Part shown: piece by piece, positions 8,721 to 16,951 of the stretch | Layout: each line of letters starts with the position of its first letter | How positions within the stretch are numbered: the stretch's first letter is position 1 | Origin: Bacilli bacterium | GTDB lineage: Bacteria; Bacillota; Bacilli; Alicyclobacillales; SLC66 | Direction: 5' to 3' | Length of the DNA stretch: 32,997 nucleotides | Assembly: GCA_013044175.1 (NCBI GenBank) | Contig: JABEUY010000050.1 | Location: 1 to 32,997 of the forward strand | The notes under the pieces: generated by a model | What the model was told of the DNA's origin: nothing | Database searches by the model: none | Seen by the model: the letters and a program-made list of their open reading frames with translations, nothing else | Position numbers and translations under genes: made by a program

Positions 8721-8953
8721 ATGTTTTATGCTGTTTATAAACGAATGTTTTGATAATATCCAATAAACATATTCATTTGTCTAGTCTTTACAGCAAACTG
8801 AAGATAGTCTTTATGTACTATAGAAAACCACCATAGTTGAACATGTGAGAAGATCTGTTCAGTGGCAGGATAGAAAGTGTAAAGCAAGTCTAGCGCAGTG
8901 TATTGGATTGTTATTCATTTTTTGATGGGGTTAGCCTGTGAGGAGGGGTTTGC

Positions 8954-9961
8954 GTGGCCGCAAACGCGAAACTGACGAAAACCAACGATCTTGGTTTTTT
9001 TGAGATTCGTTTGGAATCTATTGGTGGTCTAGGTGCTAATCTAGCCGGAAAGATGCTGGCTGAAGCTGGCGTTATCCGTTTAGGATTTAACGGTTCGAAT
9101 TTCTCGGCATACGGATCAGAAAAGAAAGGTTCACCTGTTAAGTCTTATGTGCGCTTTGCCAATCCTGAGACGAGCATTCGTGATTCGTCCCCGATTGAAG
9201 AACCACATGTTGTTGCCGTGTTTCATGAAGCTTTGTTTCGTACACAAAATTGTTCATCGGGTCTTAAAGAAGATGGTGTCCTGATCGTGAATACGAAAAG
9301 AACACCTGACGAAATCCGCGAACAGACAGGTTTGCAAAGTGGAACGATCGTCTGTGTCGATGCGCTTGGCATTTCCGTCGATGAAAAGACGAGAATCAAT
9401 ACGGCGATGCTCGGTACGTTGTGCCGAATCGTTGATTTTCTTGATCCTGATGCGATTCGCTCGATGATTTCTGACACGTTTATCAAGAAGTATCCTGCGC
9501 TCGTGGAATCGAACATCCGAACGTTTGATCGGGGTTTTGAAGAAGTCAACGTAAAGACGTATGAACTTACTGATGGTCAGCATGTTGCACCTTTTGTTCG
9601 TCCTGAGCCTGCTCTTGGGTATCTGACGCAACCGATGGGTGGAACTGTTGTCAATCCTGGTAACTCCATTCTTAAAGATCTTAGTGCTTCTCGTCAAGGA
9701 TTTTTACCGTCATTTGAACGCGATGTCTGTATTCACTGCGCAGCTTGTGATCAAGTGTGTCCTGATTATTGTTTCGTATGGCAACCGCAGACGGATGCAA
9801 AAGGTCGTCAATTTCAGTTTTTACAAGGAATCGATTATCAATACTGCAAGGGTTGCCTGAAATGTGTGGAAGCTTGTCCTACGGATGCGTTAAAGAGCCT
9901 TCGCGAAGATGATGGCTATGCGGATGGTCATAAAGTGGCACAGATCTTTCACCTGGTTTGA
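8954..9961 (+). CDS. 2-oxoacid (pyruvate):ferredoxin oxidoreductase, fused gamma-delta subunit
   Basis: Supplies the CoA-contacting gamma domain and the ferredoxin-like delta domain of a PFOR-type enzyme, which interconverts pyruvate plus CoA with acetyl-CoA, CO2 and reduced ferredoxin. Residues ~15-200 are the gamma domain (FFEIRLESIGGLGANLAGKML). Residues ~245-335 are the delta domain with two [4Fe-4S] motifs: CIHCAACDQVC from Cys259 and CKGCLKCVEAC from Cys298. The total is 335 residues. It starts with GTG after a GAGGAGGGG site at 8940-8948. The stop codon is 24 bases before the alpha-beta gene, so they form one operon. Pyruvate is the likely substrate, but other 2-oxoacids (2-oxoglutarate, branched-chain) cannot be ruled out. 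Confidence 0.88.
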   Translation: MAANAKLTKTNDLGFFEIRLESIGGLGANLAGKMLAEAGVIRLGFNGSNFSAYGSEKKGSPVKSYVRFANPETSIRDSSPIEEPHVVAVFHEALFRTQNCSSGLKEDGVLIVNTKRTPDEIREQTGLQSGTIVCVDALGISVDEKTRINTAMLGTLCRIVDFLDPDAIRSMISDTFIKKYPALVESNIRTFDRGFEEVNVKTYELTDGQHVAPFVRPEPALGYLTQPMGGTVVNPGNSILKDLSASRQGFLPSFERDVCIHCAACDQVCPDYCFVWQPQTDAKGRQFQFLQGIDYQYCKGCLKCVEACPTDALKSLREDDGYADGHKVAQIFHLV

Positions 9962-9984
9962 TAGCAAGAGAGGAGACGAAAGAA

Positions 9985-12282
9985 ATGGCACTGCAAGAAC
10001 ATGAGGTAACCGGTAAACATAACGAGACGGACTTGTATGCACAAGAAGTCGATTTTCGTTCCGGTAATGAAATGGCGGCTAAAGCGGCCGCACAGATCAA
10101 TTATCATATCATGGGGTATTTCCCTATCACGCCTTCTACAGAAATCGCCGAATATCTCGACGAAATGAAAGCGGCAGGCGAACATGATATCGTCTTGATT
10201 CCTGCCGATGGTGAGCACGGTTCAGCAGGGATTTGTTACGGTGCTGCTACAGCAGGCGGTCGTGTCTTTAATGCTACTTCTTCACAAGGCTTTTTGTATA
10301 TGATCGAACAACTTCCTGTTCAATCCGGTACGCGTTTTCCGATGGTATTAAATCTCGTGACCCGTTCAGTATCTGGACCGCTTGATATCCGTGGTGACCA
10401 TTCGGATTTGTATTATGGTTTGAATATCGGTTGGCCGATCTTGATGGCGAAAGATCCGCAAGCGGTTTACGACATGAACATGATCGCATTAAGACTCGCA
10501 GAACATCACGATGTTCGTCTCCCTGTGATCGTGGCGCAAGATGGCTTTTTTACCTCCCATCAAAAACGACGTGTTAATTTCTTCTCGGATCGTAAGGCTG
10601 TCGAAAGTTTTGTCGGCGAAACGCCGAAAGGTTATACCGATTCACTCGATATGGAGCATCCAAAAACGATCGGTCCTTACATGAACGATCCGGATTACAT
10701 CAATAATAAATTGCAACAATCCGAAGCGATGTATCGCGCTGAAGAAGTATATCTGCAATTGGCGAAAGAGTATGCGGAAATTTCAGGTCGTGAATATGGT
10801 CTTCTCGATCTTTACCAAATGGAAGATGCTGAAGTTGCGGTCTTCTTGTTGAATTCCGCTTCAGAAACGGCAAAAGATGTCGTCGATAAACTCCGTAAGC
10901 AAGGCATCAAAGCTGGTGTCGTAGCGCCGCTGATGATCCGCCCATTCCCGAAAAAAGCGCTTCAAGAAGCGTTACAAAACGTGAAAGTGCTTCTCGTCGG
11001 TGAACGTGCCGATTCGTATGGTGGTCATGGTGCGAACATGACGCATGAAGTGAAATCAGCACTTCAAGAAAGCAAAGCGGCAACGAAGGTGCTTTCACGC
11101 ATCTATGGTGTTGGTGGTAAAGACTTCTATGCGGATGATGCAGAACATTTCTTCTCGTTGTGCCTCGATGTGGTCGCTGGCAAAGAAGTGAAAGCTTTTG
11201 ATTACTTCGGTCAAACGGAAGGGAAAGCGGAAATGCTTCCACAACCGGTGATCAAACCGCTTAGCAAAGAAGAAACAACAGGCTTTGTCAGCGTCGAGCA
11301 AGATGAAGCTACAGGTAAGTTGAAAGTGAAAGTGCCGCCGCTTCGCGCCTTAACAGCTAAAGCCAAACGGATCGCACCAGGTCACGGCGCTTGCCCAGGC
11401 TGTGGGATTTTTCCAGGCGTTGAAACGTTCATGAAAGGGATTGAAGGGGACGTCGTCGTTCTGTACCAAACAGGATGTGCGATGGTGACGACAACCGGCT
11501 ATCCTTATTCAGCGCATAAAGTTATGTACATTCACAACTTGTTCCAAAATGGGGCGGCTACGCTTTCTGGCGCCTTAGAAATGTTCTTAGAACGTAAACG
11601 TCGTGGCGAGATTGCGATCGGTGATGATATCACGTTCATCATGGTTACTGGTGATGGCGGTATGGATATCGGCATGGGTTCGGCGATCGGTACTGCGCTT
11701 CGCAATCACAAAATGATCATCCTTGAGTACGATAATGAAGGTTACATGAACACAGGTTCCCAACTTTCTTATTCGACGCCACTCGGCCATATGACTTCGA
11801 CGTCCAATATCGGAAAGAGCCAACACGGTAAGTTGTTCCATCACAAGGATACTGCGCAGATCATGGCTGCGACGAACATCCCGTATGTGTTTACTTCCAC
11901 AGAAGCCTTCCCGCAAGATTTGATCAAAAAAGCGGCGAAAGCACAATGGTATGCTAAACATGATGGTATGGCATATGGTAAGATTCTTATCGCTTGCCCT
12001 CTTAACTGGAAGTCCCCCGATCATTTGGGACACGAAATCGTGCAAGCGGCCGTTGATTCTTGCTTCTATCCGCTTTATGAAGTGGAACACGGAGTGACGA
12101 CGATTACGTACAATCCTGAAGACAAGAATAAACGAGTGGCTGTTGGTGATTGGCTAAAGATGATGGGCAAAACCAAACACTTACTCAAAGCTGAGAATGC
12201 GGATCTTCTCAAAGAATTTGAACATGAAGTCGATCGTCGCTGGATGCGTTTAAAAGCACGTCACGAGAACGAATACCTATAG
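9985..12282 (+). CDS. 2-oxoacid (pyruvate):ferredoxin oxidoreductase, fused alpha-beta subunit
   Basis: Catalytic, TPP-containing half of the PFOR-type enzyme, 765 residues. The N-terminal alpha part has the pyrimidine-binding YFPITPSTEIAEYL segment and a domain-II-like region (VLLVGERADSYGGHG). The C-terminal beta part (from about residue 440) has the Cys ligands for the proximal [4Fe-4S] cluster: CPGC 470-473, Cys498 in QTGCAMV and Cys671 in IACPLNW. Its TPP/Mg motif runs from GDGG at 556 to Asn584 in DNEGYMNTG. The frame opens at 9958, but ATG 9985 follows AGAGGAGA and is preferred. Alpha and beta are usually separate chains or parts of one ~1170-residue chain, so this pairing with a gamma-delta fusion is an intermediate architecture. 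A terminator follows. Confidence 0.88.
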   Translation: MALQEHEVTGKHNETDLYAQEVDFRSGNEMAAKAAAQINYHIMGYFPITPSTEIAEYLDEMKAAGEHDIVLIPADGEHGSAGICYGAATAGGRVFNATSSQGFLYMIEQLPVQSGTRFPMVLNLVTRSVSGPLDIRGDHSDLYYGLNIGWPILMAKDPQAVYDMNMIALRLAEHHDVRLPVIVAQDGFFTSHQKRRVNFFSDRKAVESFVGETPKGYTDSLDMEHPKTIGPYMNDPDYINNKLQQSEAMYRAEEVYLQLAKEYAEISGREYGLLDLYQMEDAEVAVFLLNSASETAKDVVDKLRKQGIKAGVVAPLMIRPFPKKALQEALQNVKVLLVGERADSYGGHGANMTHEVKSALQESKAATKVLSRIYGVGGKDFYADDAEHFFSLCLDVVAGKEVKAFDYFGQTEGKAEMLPQPVIKPLSKEETTGFVSVEQDEATGKLKVKVPPLRALTAKAKRIAPGHGACPGCGIFPGVETFMKGIEGDVVVLYQTGCAMVTTTGYPYSAHKVMYIHNLFQNGAATLSGALEMFLERKRRGEIAIGDDITFIMVTGDGGMDIGMGSAIGTALRNHKMIILEYDNEGYMNTGSQLSYSTPLGHMTSTSNIGKSQHGKLFHHKDTAQIMAATNIPYVFTSTEAFPQDLIKKAAKAQWYAKHDGMAYGKILIACPLNWKSPDHLGHEIVQAAVDSCFYPLYEVEHGVTTITYNPEDKNKRVAVGDWLKMMGKTKHLLKAENADLLKEFEHEVDRRWMRLKARHENEYL

Positions 12283-12304
12283 AATCTGGTGTTATTCATC
12301 ATCG

Positions 12305-12346
12305 AAAAGATCGTTCAGGCATTTTTCGCCGGAACGATCTTTTTTT
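12305..12346 (+). terminator. Terminator after the oxidoreductase operon
   Basis: AAAAGATCGTTC (12305-12316) pairs with GAACGATCTTTT (from 12332), with a 15-base loop and a T-run of seven at 12340-12346. It isolates the operon from the next promoter. Confidence 0.88.
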
Positions 12347-12400
12347 CGTATTTCGAGAAATGTTTCACAAAATGGCCATGCAATTTTGTTTTTGTTCGCA

Positions 12401-12406
12401 TATAAT
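12401..12406 (+). promoter_or_regulatory. -10 element of the CoA-disulfide reductase promoter
   Basis: A perfect TATAAT lies 37 bases upstream of the ATG. The -35 position (about 12378-12383, ATGCAA) is a poor match. The -10 is partly covered by the palindrome at 12404-12425, so a bound repressor would block polymerase. Confidence 0.6.
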
Positions 12407-12425
12407 ATACCCATAAGGGTATATT
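12404..12425. promoter_or_regulatory. CsoR/CstR-like operator palindrome
   Basis: AATATACCC (12404-12412) and GGGTATATT (12417-12425) are exact inverted repeats around a 4-base centre. TACCC...GGGTA half-sites are typical of the CsoR family, whose CstR members sense persulfides and control rhodanese and CoA-disulfide-reductase genes in other Firmicutes. It overlaps the -10 element of such a gene here. No csoR/cstR gene is in the window. Confidence 0.6.
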
Positions 12426-12443
12426 GATCTGGAGGGAACGAAA

Positions 12444-14102
12444 ATGACGAAAGCAAAATCGCAAAAAGTGTTGATCTTAGGTGGCGTAGCTCTCGGTGCT
12501 GGTGCTGCTGCTAAAGCTCGTCGTGTGGATGAACAGGCAGAAATCATCGTGATTGAGCGAGGACCCTATGTATCTTTTGCTAATTGTGGTCTTCCGTATT
12601 ATGTCGGTGGTGTCATTAAAGATCGTGCCAAATTGTTGTTACACACACCAGAGACATTGCGACAACGTTTTAATATTGATGTACGAATCCTACAAGAAGC
12701 CGTATCCATTGATCGTGATCGAAAAATCGTTACGATTCGCGAAGTACAAACGGGAGAGACGTACGAAGAATCGTATGACAAGTTAGTCCTTGCGACAGGT
12801 GCTAAACCGATTGTACCGCCATTAAAAGGCATTGATTTGCCAGGGATTTTTGTCATGCGCGATGTTCCGGATGTGGATGCGATCACGCAATGGATCGAGA
12901 CGAAACAAGTTAAACACGCTGTTGCAATCGGTGCTGGATTTATCGGTCTTGAGGTGGTCGAAAATCTCGTGGCGCGCGGAATTAATGTCACTGTCGTGGA
13001 AAAGGCGAATCAAATCATGCCGCCTTTTGATCAAGAAATGACGAAACTTGCGATGGATGAACTGACCGCTATGGGCGTTACGGTTATTCTGGGCGATGGT
13101 ATCACTGGTTTTGAAGGGGAGACACAAGCGAATGGCGTCGTGCTTGAAAGTCAACAAGTCATCCATGCTGACTTGTTTATCATGGGGCTAGGCGTTCGTC
13201 CCGACCTGACGATTGCTAAGGCTTGTGGTTTGACGGTCGGTGAGACGGGCGCGCTTCACGTCAATCAATTTTTACAAACCAGCGATCCTGATATTTATAG
13301 CGGTGGTGACTTGGCGGATATCATACACACGGTACATGGCCGTCAACGTTGGATTCCGCTCGCTGCTGCGGCGAATAAGCAAGCACGCATTATCGGGATG
13401 AACCTTTTTGGCGCCAATCGTGAATTTCATGGTGCCCAAGGCACTTCGATCGTGAAAGTCGGAGAAATCGTCATGGCGATTACTGGGTTAAGTGAAAAAG
13501 CCGCGAAAGCAGATGGCCTGTCCTATTATGTGTCCTACAACATCGCTGGGCATCATGCAGGCTATTACCCAGGTGCCAAAGATATGGTGATCAAGTTGAT
13601 AGTGGAGAAAGTGACAGGTCGTTTGCTAGGGGCAGAAATCGCAGGTAAAGAAGGCGTTGATAAACGAATCGATGTCTTGGCGACAGCTATTGCAGCATCG
13701 ATGACGGTATCGGATCTCGCCGATCTCGATCTAGCCTATGCACCGCCATTCTCTTCAGCGAAAGATCCTGTCATACTCGCCGGGATGGCGGCTGAGAATA
13801 TCTTGTATGGCGAAGTAACAGCGATTGCAACGGTTGATGAACTAGGAAAAGAAGGAAATTGGCGTATCTTGGATGTTCGGCGTCCCGACGAAACGGAGCA
13901 TGGGATTTTGCCAGGTGCAACGATGATCCCACTTGATGATCTTCGCCATCGTATCGATGAATTGGATAAAAACACGACGTGGGTCGTCTATTGCCGAAGC
14001 GGACAGCGCAGTTATATCGCATCGCGCATTTTAAAAGGTCATGGCTTTGAAAAAGTGTTCAACCTTAGCGGTGGTTACTACGTTCAAAGCATGCGCGGCT
14101 AG
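12444..14102 (+). CDS. CoA-disulfide/CoA-persulfide reductase with C-terminal rhodanese domain (CoADR-RHD)
   Basis: FAD-dependent pyridine-nucleotide disulfide reductase of 552 residues. It reduces CoA disulfide, CoA persulfide or polysulfide. The FAD motif is VLILGGVALGAGAAAKA (9-25) and the active-site cysteine is Cys48 in SFANCGLPYYVGG. An NAD(P)H Rossmann motif AIGAGFIGLE starts near 155. SGGDLADI near 290 is the second FAD segment, and a dimerisation domain follows. Residues ~455-552 are a rhodanese with Cys517 in VYCRSGQRSY. The start has GGAGGG seven bases before the ATG. It appears monocistronic, between terminators, behind a CstR-like operator. Together these suggest detoxification or use of reactive sulfur rather than simple CoA redox balance. 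NADH oxidase (Nox) is a related family but lacks the rhodanese domain. Confidence 0.9.
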   Translation: MTKAKSQKVLILGGVALGAGAAAKARRVDEQAEIIVIERGPYVSFANCGLPYYVGGVIKDRAKLLLHTPETLRQRFNIDVRILQEAVSIDRDRKIVTIREVQTGETYEESYDKLVLATGAKPIVPPLKGIDLPGIFVMRDVPDVDAITQWIETKQVKHAVAIGAGFIGLEVVENLVARGINVTVVEKANQIMPPFDQEMTKLAMDELTAMGVTVILGDGITGFEGETQANGVVLESQQVIHADLFIMGLGVRPDLTIAKACGLTVGETGALHVNQFLQTSDPDIYSGGDLADIIHTVHGRQRWIPLAAAANKQARIIGMNLFGANREFHGAQGTSIVKVGEIVMAITGLSEKAAKADGLSYYVSYNIAGHHAGYYPGAKDMVIKLIVEKVTGRLLGAEIAGKEGVDKRIDVLATAIAASMTVSDLADLDLAYAPPFSSAKDPVILAGMAAENILYGEVTAIATVDELGKEGNWRILDVRRPDETEHGILPGATMIPLDDLRHRIDELDKNTTWVVYCRSGQRSYIASRILKGHGFEKVFNLSGGYYVQSMRG

Positions 14103-14126
14103 TTGATACACTGAGAAAATAAAAGG

Positions 14127-14165
14127 AAGTCTGTCGGTTCGAAAGAGGAATCGACAGGCTTTTTT
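14127..14165 (+). terminator. Terminator after the CoADR-rhodanese gene
   Basis: AAGTCTGTCG (14127-14136) pairs with CGACAGGCTT (14152-14161) with one G-T pair; extra pairing GTTC/GAAT lies inside. A T-run reaches 14165. The promoter of the next gene begins immediately after. Confidence 0.85.
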
Positions 14166-14173
14166 GTGCATTA

Positions 14174-14182
14174 TGTTACAAT
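14174..14182 (+). promoter_or_regulatory. Extended -10 promoter of the Pat-like gene
   Basis: TGTTACAAT gives a TACAAT -10 with an extended TGn. No good -35 is visible. The predicted start near 14189 makes the upstream GTG at 14166 untranscribed, which supports the TTG start at 14214. Confidence 0.45.
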
Positions 14183-14213
14183 GAGCATAGGCAAAAATAA
14201 GGGAGTGAGGATC

Positions 14214-16556
14214 TTGGCACGCATCATCTTACGAGATGGCAAAGTCGCCGATTTTCGTGAAGCGTCCGACTGCGATCTCGATCGGCAGATATTACGCGAA
14301 TTATTTTCTCGTGTCTCCCCAGAGAGTTTATATTTTCGATTTTTCCATGCTGTACGTTATGTGAGTGAGTCATTTATCGATTCGTTGTTAAACAAAGCCT
14401 CTGATATCTTCACACTCCTTTGTGTTGCTGGAGAGACCCTGCTTGGTGTCGGTACGTATACGAGGCAAGGCGATCATACGGCAGAAGTTGCTTTTATGGT
14501 CGATGATCGTTTGCATGGTAAAGGGATCGGTACCTTGCTTTTGGAACATCTCGCTGAGCATGCTTGGGCGAATGGAATTACTCAATTTGTGGCTTATATT
14601 CTCGAAGATAACTATAAAATGATACAAGTTTTTACAACAAGTGGGTATGAAGTGAAAAGTAAGCATGATTCAGGGATGATTCAGCTTGCTCTTCCTTTGG
14701 TCAAAACGGAACGGATTCGCGCGTTGCAAGAAATGCGTGAGAAAATGGCGAGTGCGGCTTCGCTGGAACCGTTTTTTAAACCTGAGACCGTGGCTGTGGT
14801 CGGTGCATCAAGGGATATGGAAGGGCTCGGACACCAATTATTTCGTCATGTTCTTGATGGCGATTTTGCGCGAGTCGTTTATCCGATCAACCGTAACGCA
14901 CGTTCAATCGGTGGTGTTCGTGCGTATCCTCGCTTGACGGAAGCACCAGAAGCGGTTGACTTAGCTGTACTCGTGGTTCCTGCTGATCAGACGATGGCGG
15001 TCATTGATGATTGTATTGAAGCGAATGTCCGTGCTGTGATGATCACATCATCAGGCTTTTCTGACCAATCTAAGGAAGGTCAAGAGTTAGAAAGAGAGAT
15101 CGTCACAAAACTTCGCGCGCATGGTATTCGTCTTATCGGCCCGAATAGCCTTGGGATTCTCAATGCGACGGACGCGATTCGTCTGAATGCGAGTTTTGTT
15201 CCTGAATTTCCTGCGCGAGGGCAACTTTCAATTGCGAGCCAATCAGGCGCTCTAGGTATGGCGATCCTTGGCTATGCGACGCGGATCGGTGTGGGTATTG
15301 CACATTTTGTCAGTATGGGCAATAAAGCGGATGTATCAGGCAATGATCTCTTGCAGTATTGGGAAGATGATACGGATACTGAGATGATCGTGCTCTATCT
15401 TGAATCTTTCGGTAATCCTCGTAAGTTTTCCAGAATCGCCAGACGAATTACGCGAGTTAAACCGATTCTTGTCGTCAAAGGTGGACGTACTGTAGGTGGT
15501 GCTTCGGTCTCGCAAGCGCGTGGCCGCATCTTTGGTCATCAGGATATGTTTATCGAAGCGCTTTTTGATCAGGCAGGGATCATCCGGTTGGATTCCTTGC
15601 CTGAATTGTTCGACGTGGCCGCTTTCTTAGCTCATCAACCTCTCCCTCAAGGCCGACGGGTTGCCATTTTAACCAATACGGCAGGTGGTGCCGTGATGGC
15701 CGTTGATGCGTTAGCGCAACAAGGTCTCGAACTCGTTCATGCACCTGTCGATCTTGGGTTTGAGCAGTTGGCGCAAGGCTATCGAACGGTGTTGCCACAG
15801 TTATTGCGTGATCCTGCTGTGGACGCGGTCATGGTGATCTACGTATCAATCGGTTCGACGGATGCTGTGGATGTGATGAATGCTGTCGCACAAGCGATCC
15901 ATGAAGCGGATACGACCTTGACGGTAAAAGACGGTTCTGGGCGCAAGCCAGTCGTTGCCAACTTTTTAACGACTGCCGATCAAGGGGTACGCATCCTTGA
16001 TGCGACATCACGCAAAGTTCCGGTCTATCCTTTTCCAGAACAAGCTTGTAAGGCATTAAAAAAAGCGATTGTCTATGCGGAATATTTGACAACGCAACGT
16101 GGTCACGAGCCTGATCTTGAAAGCGTTGAAGGGGAAAAAGCGAGAGAATTCATACGCTCGTCGCAATCGCTTGAAGATGGTTTGTTGGATCATCAAGTTG
16201 CTTATGCAGTGCTCGCAGCGGTTGGCATTGATCTGCTCTCGATTCCGCTTTTACCCTTTACGATTCGTATCGAAATGGATCGCTCATTTGGCATGATGTT
16301 TGGCATTACAGCAGGGGCGATGCGCTCGATCACTTCAGCGCAACTGATACGACTTTTGCCATTGACCGATCTCGATGTAGCTGAGATTCTGCAATTTATT
16401 GAAAAGAACGGAATGGTTCTTGAGGAGAATGATAAAGAAAGGATTAGTCATCTGTTTTTTGCTTTGTCTCGGTTAATTGACGAAGTTCCCGATATCTCTG
16501 GTCTTGTAATCGATGATAAAGGGGAAATTCAACTTTATAAAGCAGTAGATAACTAG
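14214..16556 (+). CDS. Pat-like protein lysine acetyltransferase: N-terminal GNAT plus degenerate acyl-CoA synthetase (NDP-forming) body
   Basis: About 780 residues. The start is TTG 14214, with GGGAGTGAGG just upstream; the frame opens earlier at GTG 14166. Residues ~5-165 are a GNAT domain with acetyl-CoA motif HGKGIG at 101-106. Then come a CoA-binding Rossmann domain (VAVVGASRD near 193) and succinyl-CoA-ligase-like domains (IGPNSLGILN, SIASQSGALGM, ILTNTAGGAVMAVDAL). The loop that carries the phosphorylated His in true ADP-forming synthetases (SHTGALAG) reads SQARGRIFGHQD here. The C-terminal ATP-grasp part is much shortened: AAVGIDLLS runs almost directly into RSFGMMFGITAG, with about 100 residues missing. 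The synthetase body is therefore probably non-catalytic and regulatory, as in the Pat/YfiQ family. AcsA is a natural candidate substrate. It forms an operon with the DUF423 gene and lipL. Confidence 0.8.
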   Translation: MARIILRDGKVADFREASDCDLDRQILRELFSRVSPESLYFRFFHAVRYVSESFIDSLLNKASDIFTLLCVAGETLLGVGTYTRQGDHTAEVAFMVDDRLHGKGIGTLLLEHLAEHAWANGITQFVAYILEDNYKMIQVFTTSGYEVKSKHDSGMIQLALPLVKTERIRALQEMREKMASAASLEPFFKPETVAVVGASRDMEGLGHQLFRHVLDGDFARVVYPINRNARSIGGVRAYPRLTEAPEAVDLAVLVVPADQTMAVIDDCIEANVRAVMITSSGFSDQSKEGQELEREIVTKLRAHGIRLIGPNSLGILNATDAIRLNASFVPEFPARGQLSIASQSGALGMAILGYATRIGVGIAHFVSMGNKADVSGNDLLQYWEDDTDTEMIVLYLESFGNPRKFSRIARRITRVKPILVVKGGRTVGGASVSQARGRIFGHQDMFIEALFDQAGIIRLDSLPELFDVAAFLAHQPLPQGRRVAILTNTAGGAVMAVDALAQQGLELVHAPVDLGFEQLAQGYRTVLPQLLRDPAVDAVMVIYVSIGSTDAVDVMNAVAQAIHEADTTLTVKDGSGRKPVVANFLTTADQGVRILDATSRKVPVYPFPEQACKALKKAIVYAEYLTTQRGHEPDLESVEGEKAREFIRSSQSLEDGLLDHQVAYAVLAAVGIDLLSIPLLPFTIRIEMDRSFGMMFGITAGAMRSITSAQLIRLLPLTDLDVAEILQFIEKNGMVLEENDKERISHLFFALSRLIDEVPDISGLVIDDKGEIQLYKAVDN

Positions 16557-16578
16557 GAGGACGAAGGAGAGAAGGTTC

Positions 16579-16938
16579 ATGGTTGCACTCGCAGCAATTC
16601 TAGCGTTTTTGGCAGTAGCCCTCGGAGCATTCGGTGCTCATGGGTTGCGAAAATATAAGACGCCAGAACAACTGACGGTTTTTCAAACTGGGGTACATTA
16701 TCAGATGGTGCATGCGCTCGCGATGCTGGTGATCGGATCATTATTGCAATATGTCGGGGTGAAAAGCGTCGATTTTTCGATAGCGTTGTGGTTGTTTTTC
16801 ATCGGGATCCTACTTTTCTCAGGTAGCCTTTATGCGATTACTTTTACTGCTATTCGTAAATTTGGTGCGATTACGCCATTAGGTGGCTTGTGTTTTTTAG
16901 CTGGATGGTTTTTTGTCATGCTGTATGCCATCCGCTAA
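16579..16938 (+). CDS. DUF423 small membrane protein (YwdK-like)
   Basis: A protein of 119 residues with four predicted transmembrane helices and the family signature LAVALGAFGAHGLRK near the N-terminus, then TGVHYQMVHALAML. The function of DUF423 is not known. The ATG follows AGGAGG/GGAGA-rich sequence and lies 22 bases after the Pat-like gene; lipL starts 13 bases later, so all three are probably cotranscribed. The start lacks the few residues (MKxxLLLGA...) that often precede AILAFLAVALG, but no better start is present. Confidence 0.85.
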   Translation: MVALAAILAFLAVALGAFGAHGLRKYKTPEQLTVFQTGVHYQMVHALAMLVIGSLLQYVGVKSVDFSIALWLFFIGILLFSGSLYAITFTAIRKFGAITPLGGLCFLAGWFFVMLYAIR

Positions 16939-16951
16939 GTAGGGTGAGACG

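Larger units (their letters stand above)
8509..8953. other. 445-base AT-rich intergenic region between divergent genes
   Basis: No credible coding frame is present. The region must hold the promoters of the minus-strand thioesterase and the plus-strand oxidoreductase operon. It contains a 7-bp inverted repeat ACAGTTT/AAACTGT (8554-8572), an 11-base-period direct repeat (8615-8632), a 14-bp inverted repeat (8663-8720), a GTTTATAAAC palindrome (8733-8742) and two GAATGTTTT copies (8719-8727, 8743-8751). I could not settle on one convincing promoter; TTTACA-N17-TTTATG near 8788 is the best weak candidate for the plus strand. Confidence 0.6.

Noticed and set aside
9254-9697. Minus-strand open frame of 147 codons
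   Set aside because: Shadow of the gamma-delta gene; composition rich in Arg/Ser/His as expected for reverse translation of a real gene.
11587-12090. Long minus-strand open frame of 167 codons
   Set aside because: It is antisense to the conserved beta part of the oxidoreductase, has no ribosome site and no recognisable protein pattern.
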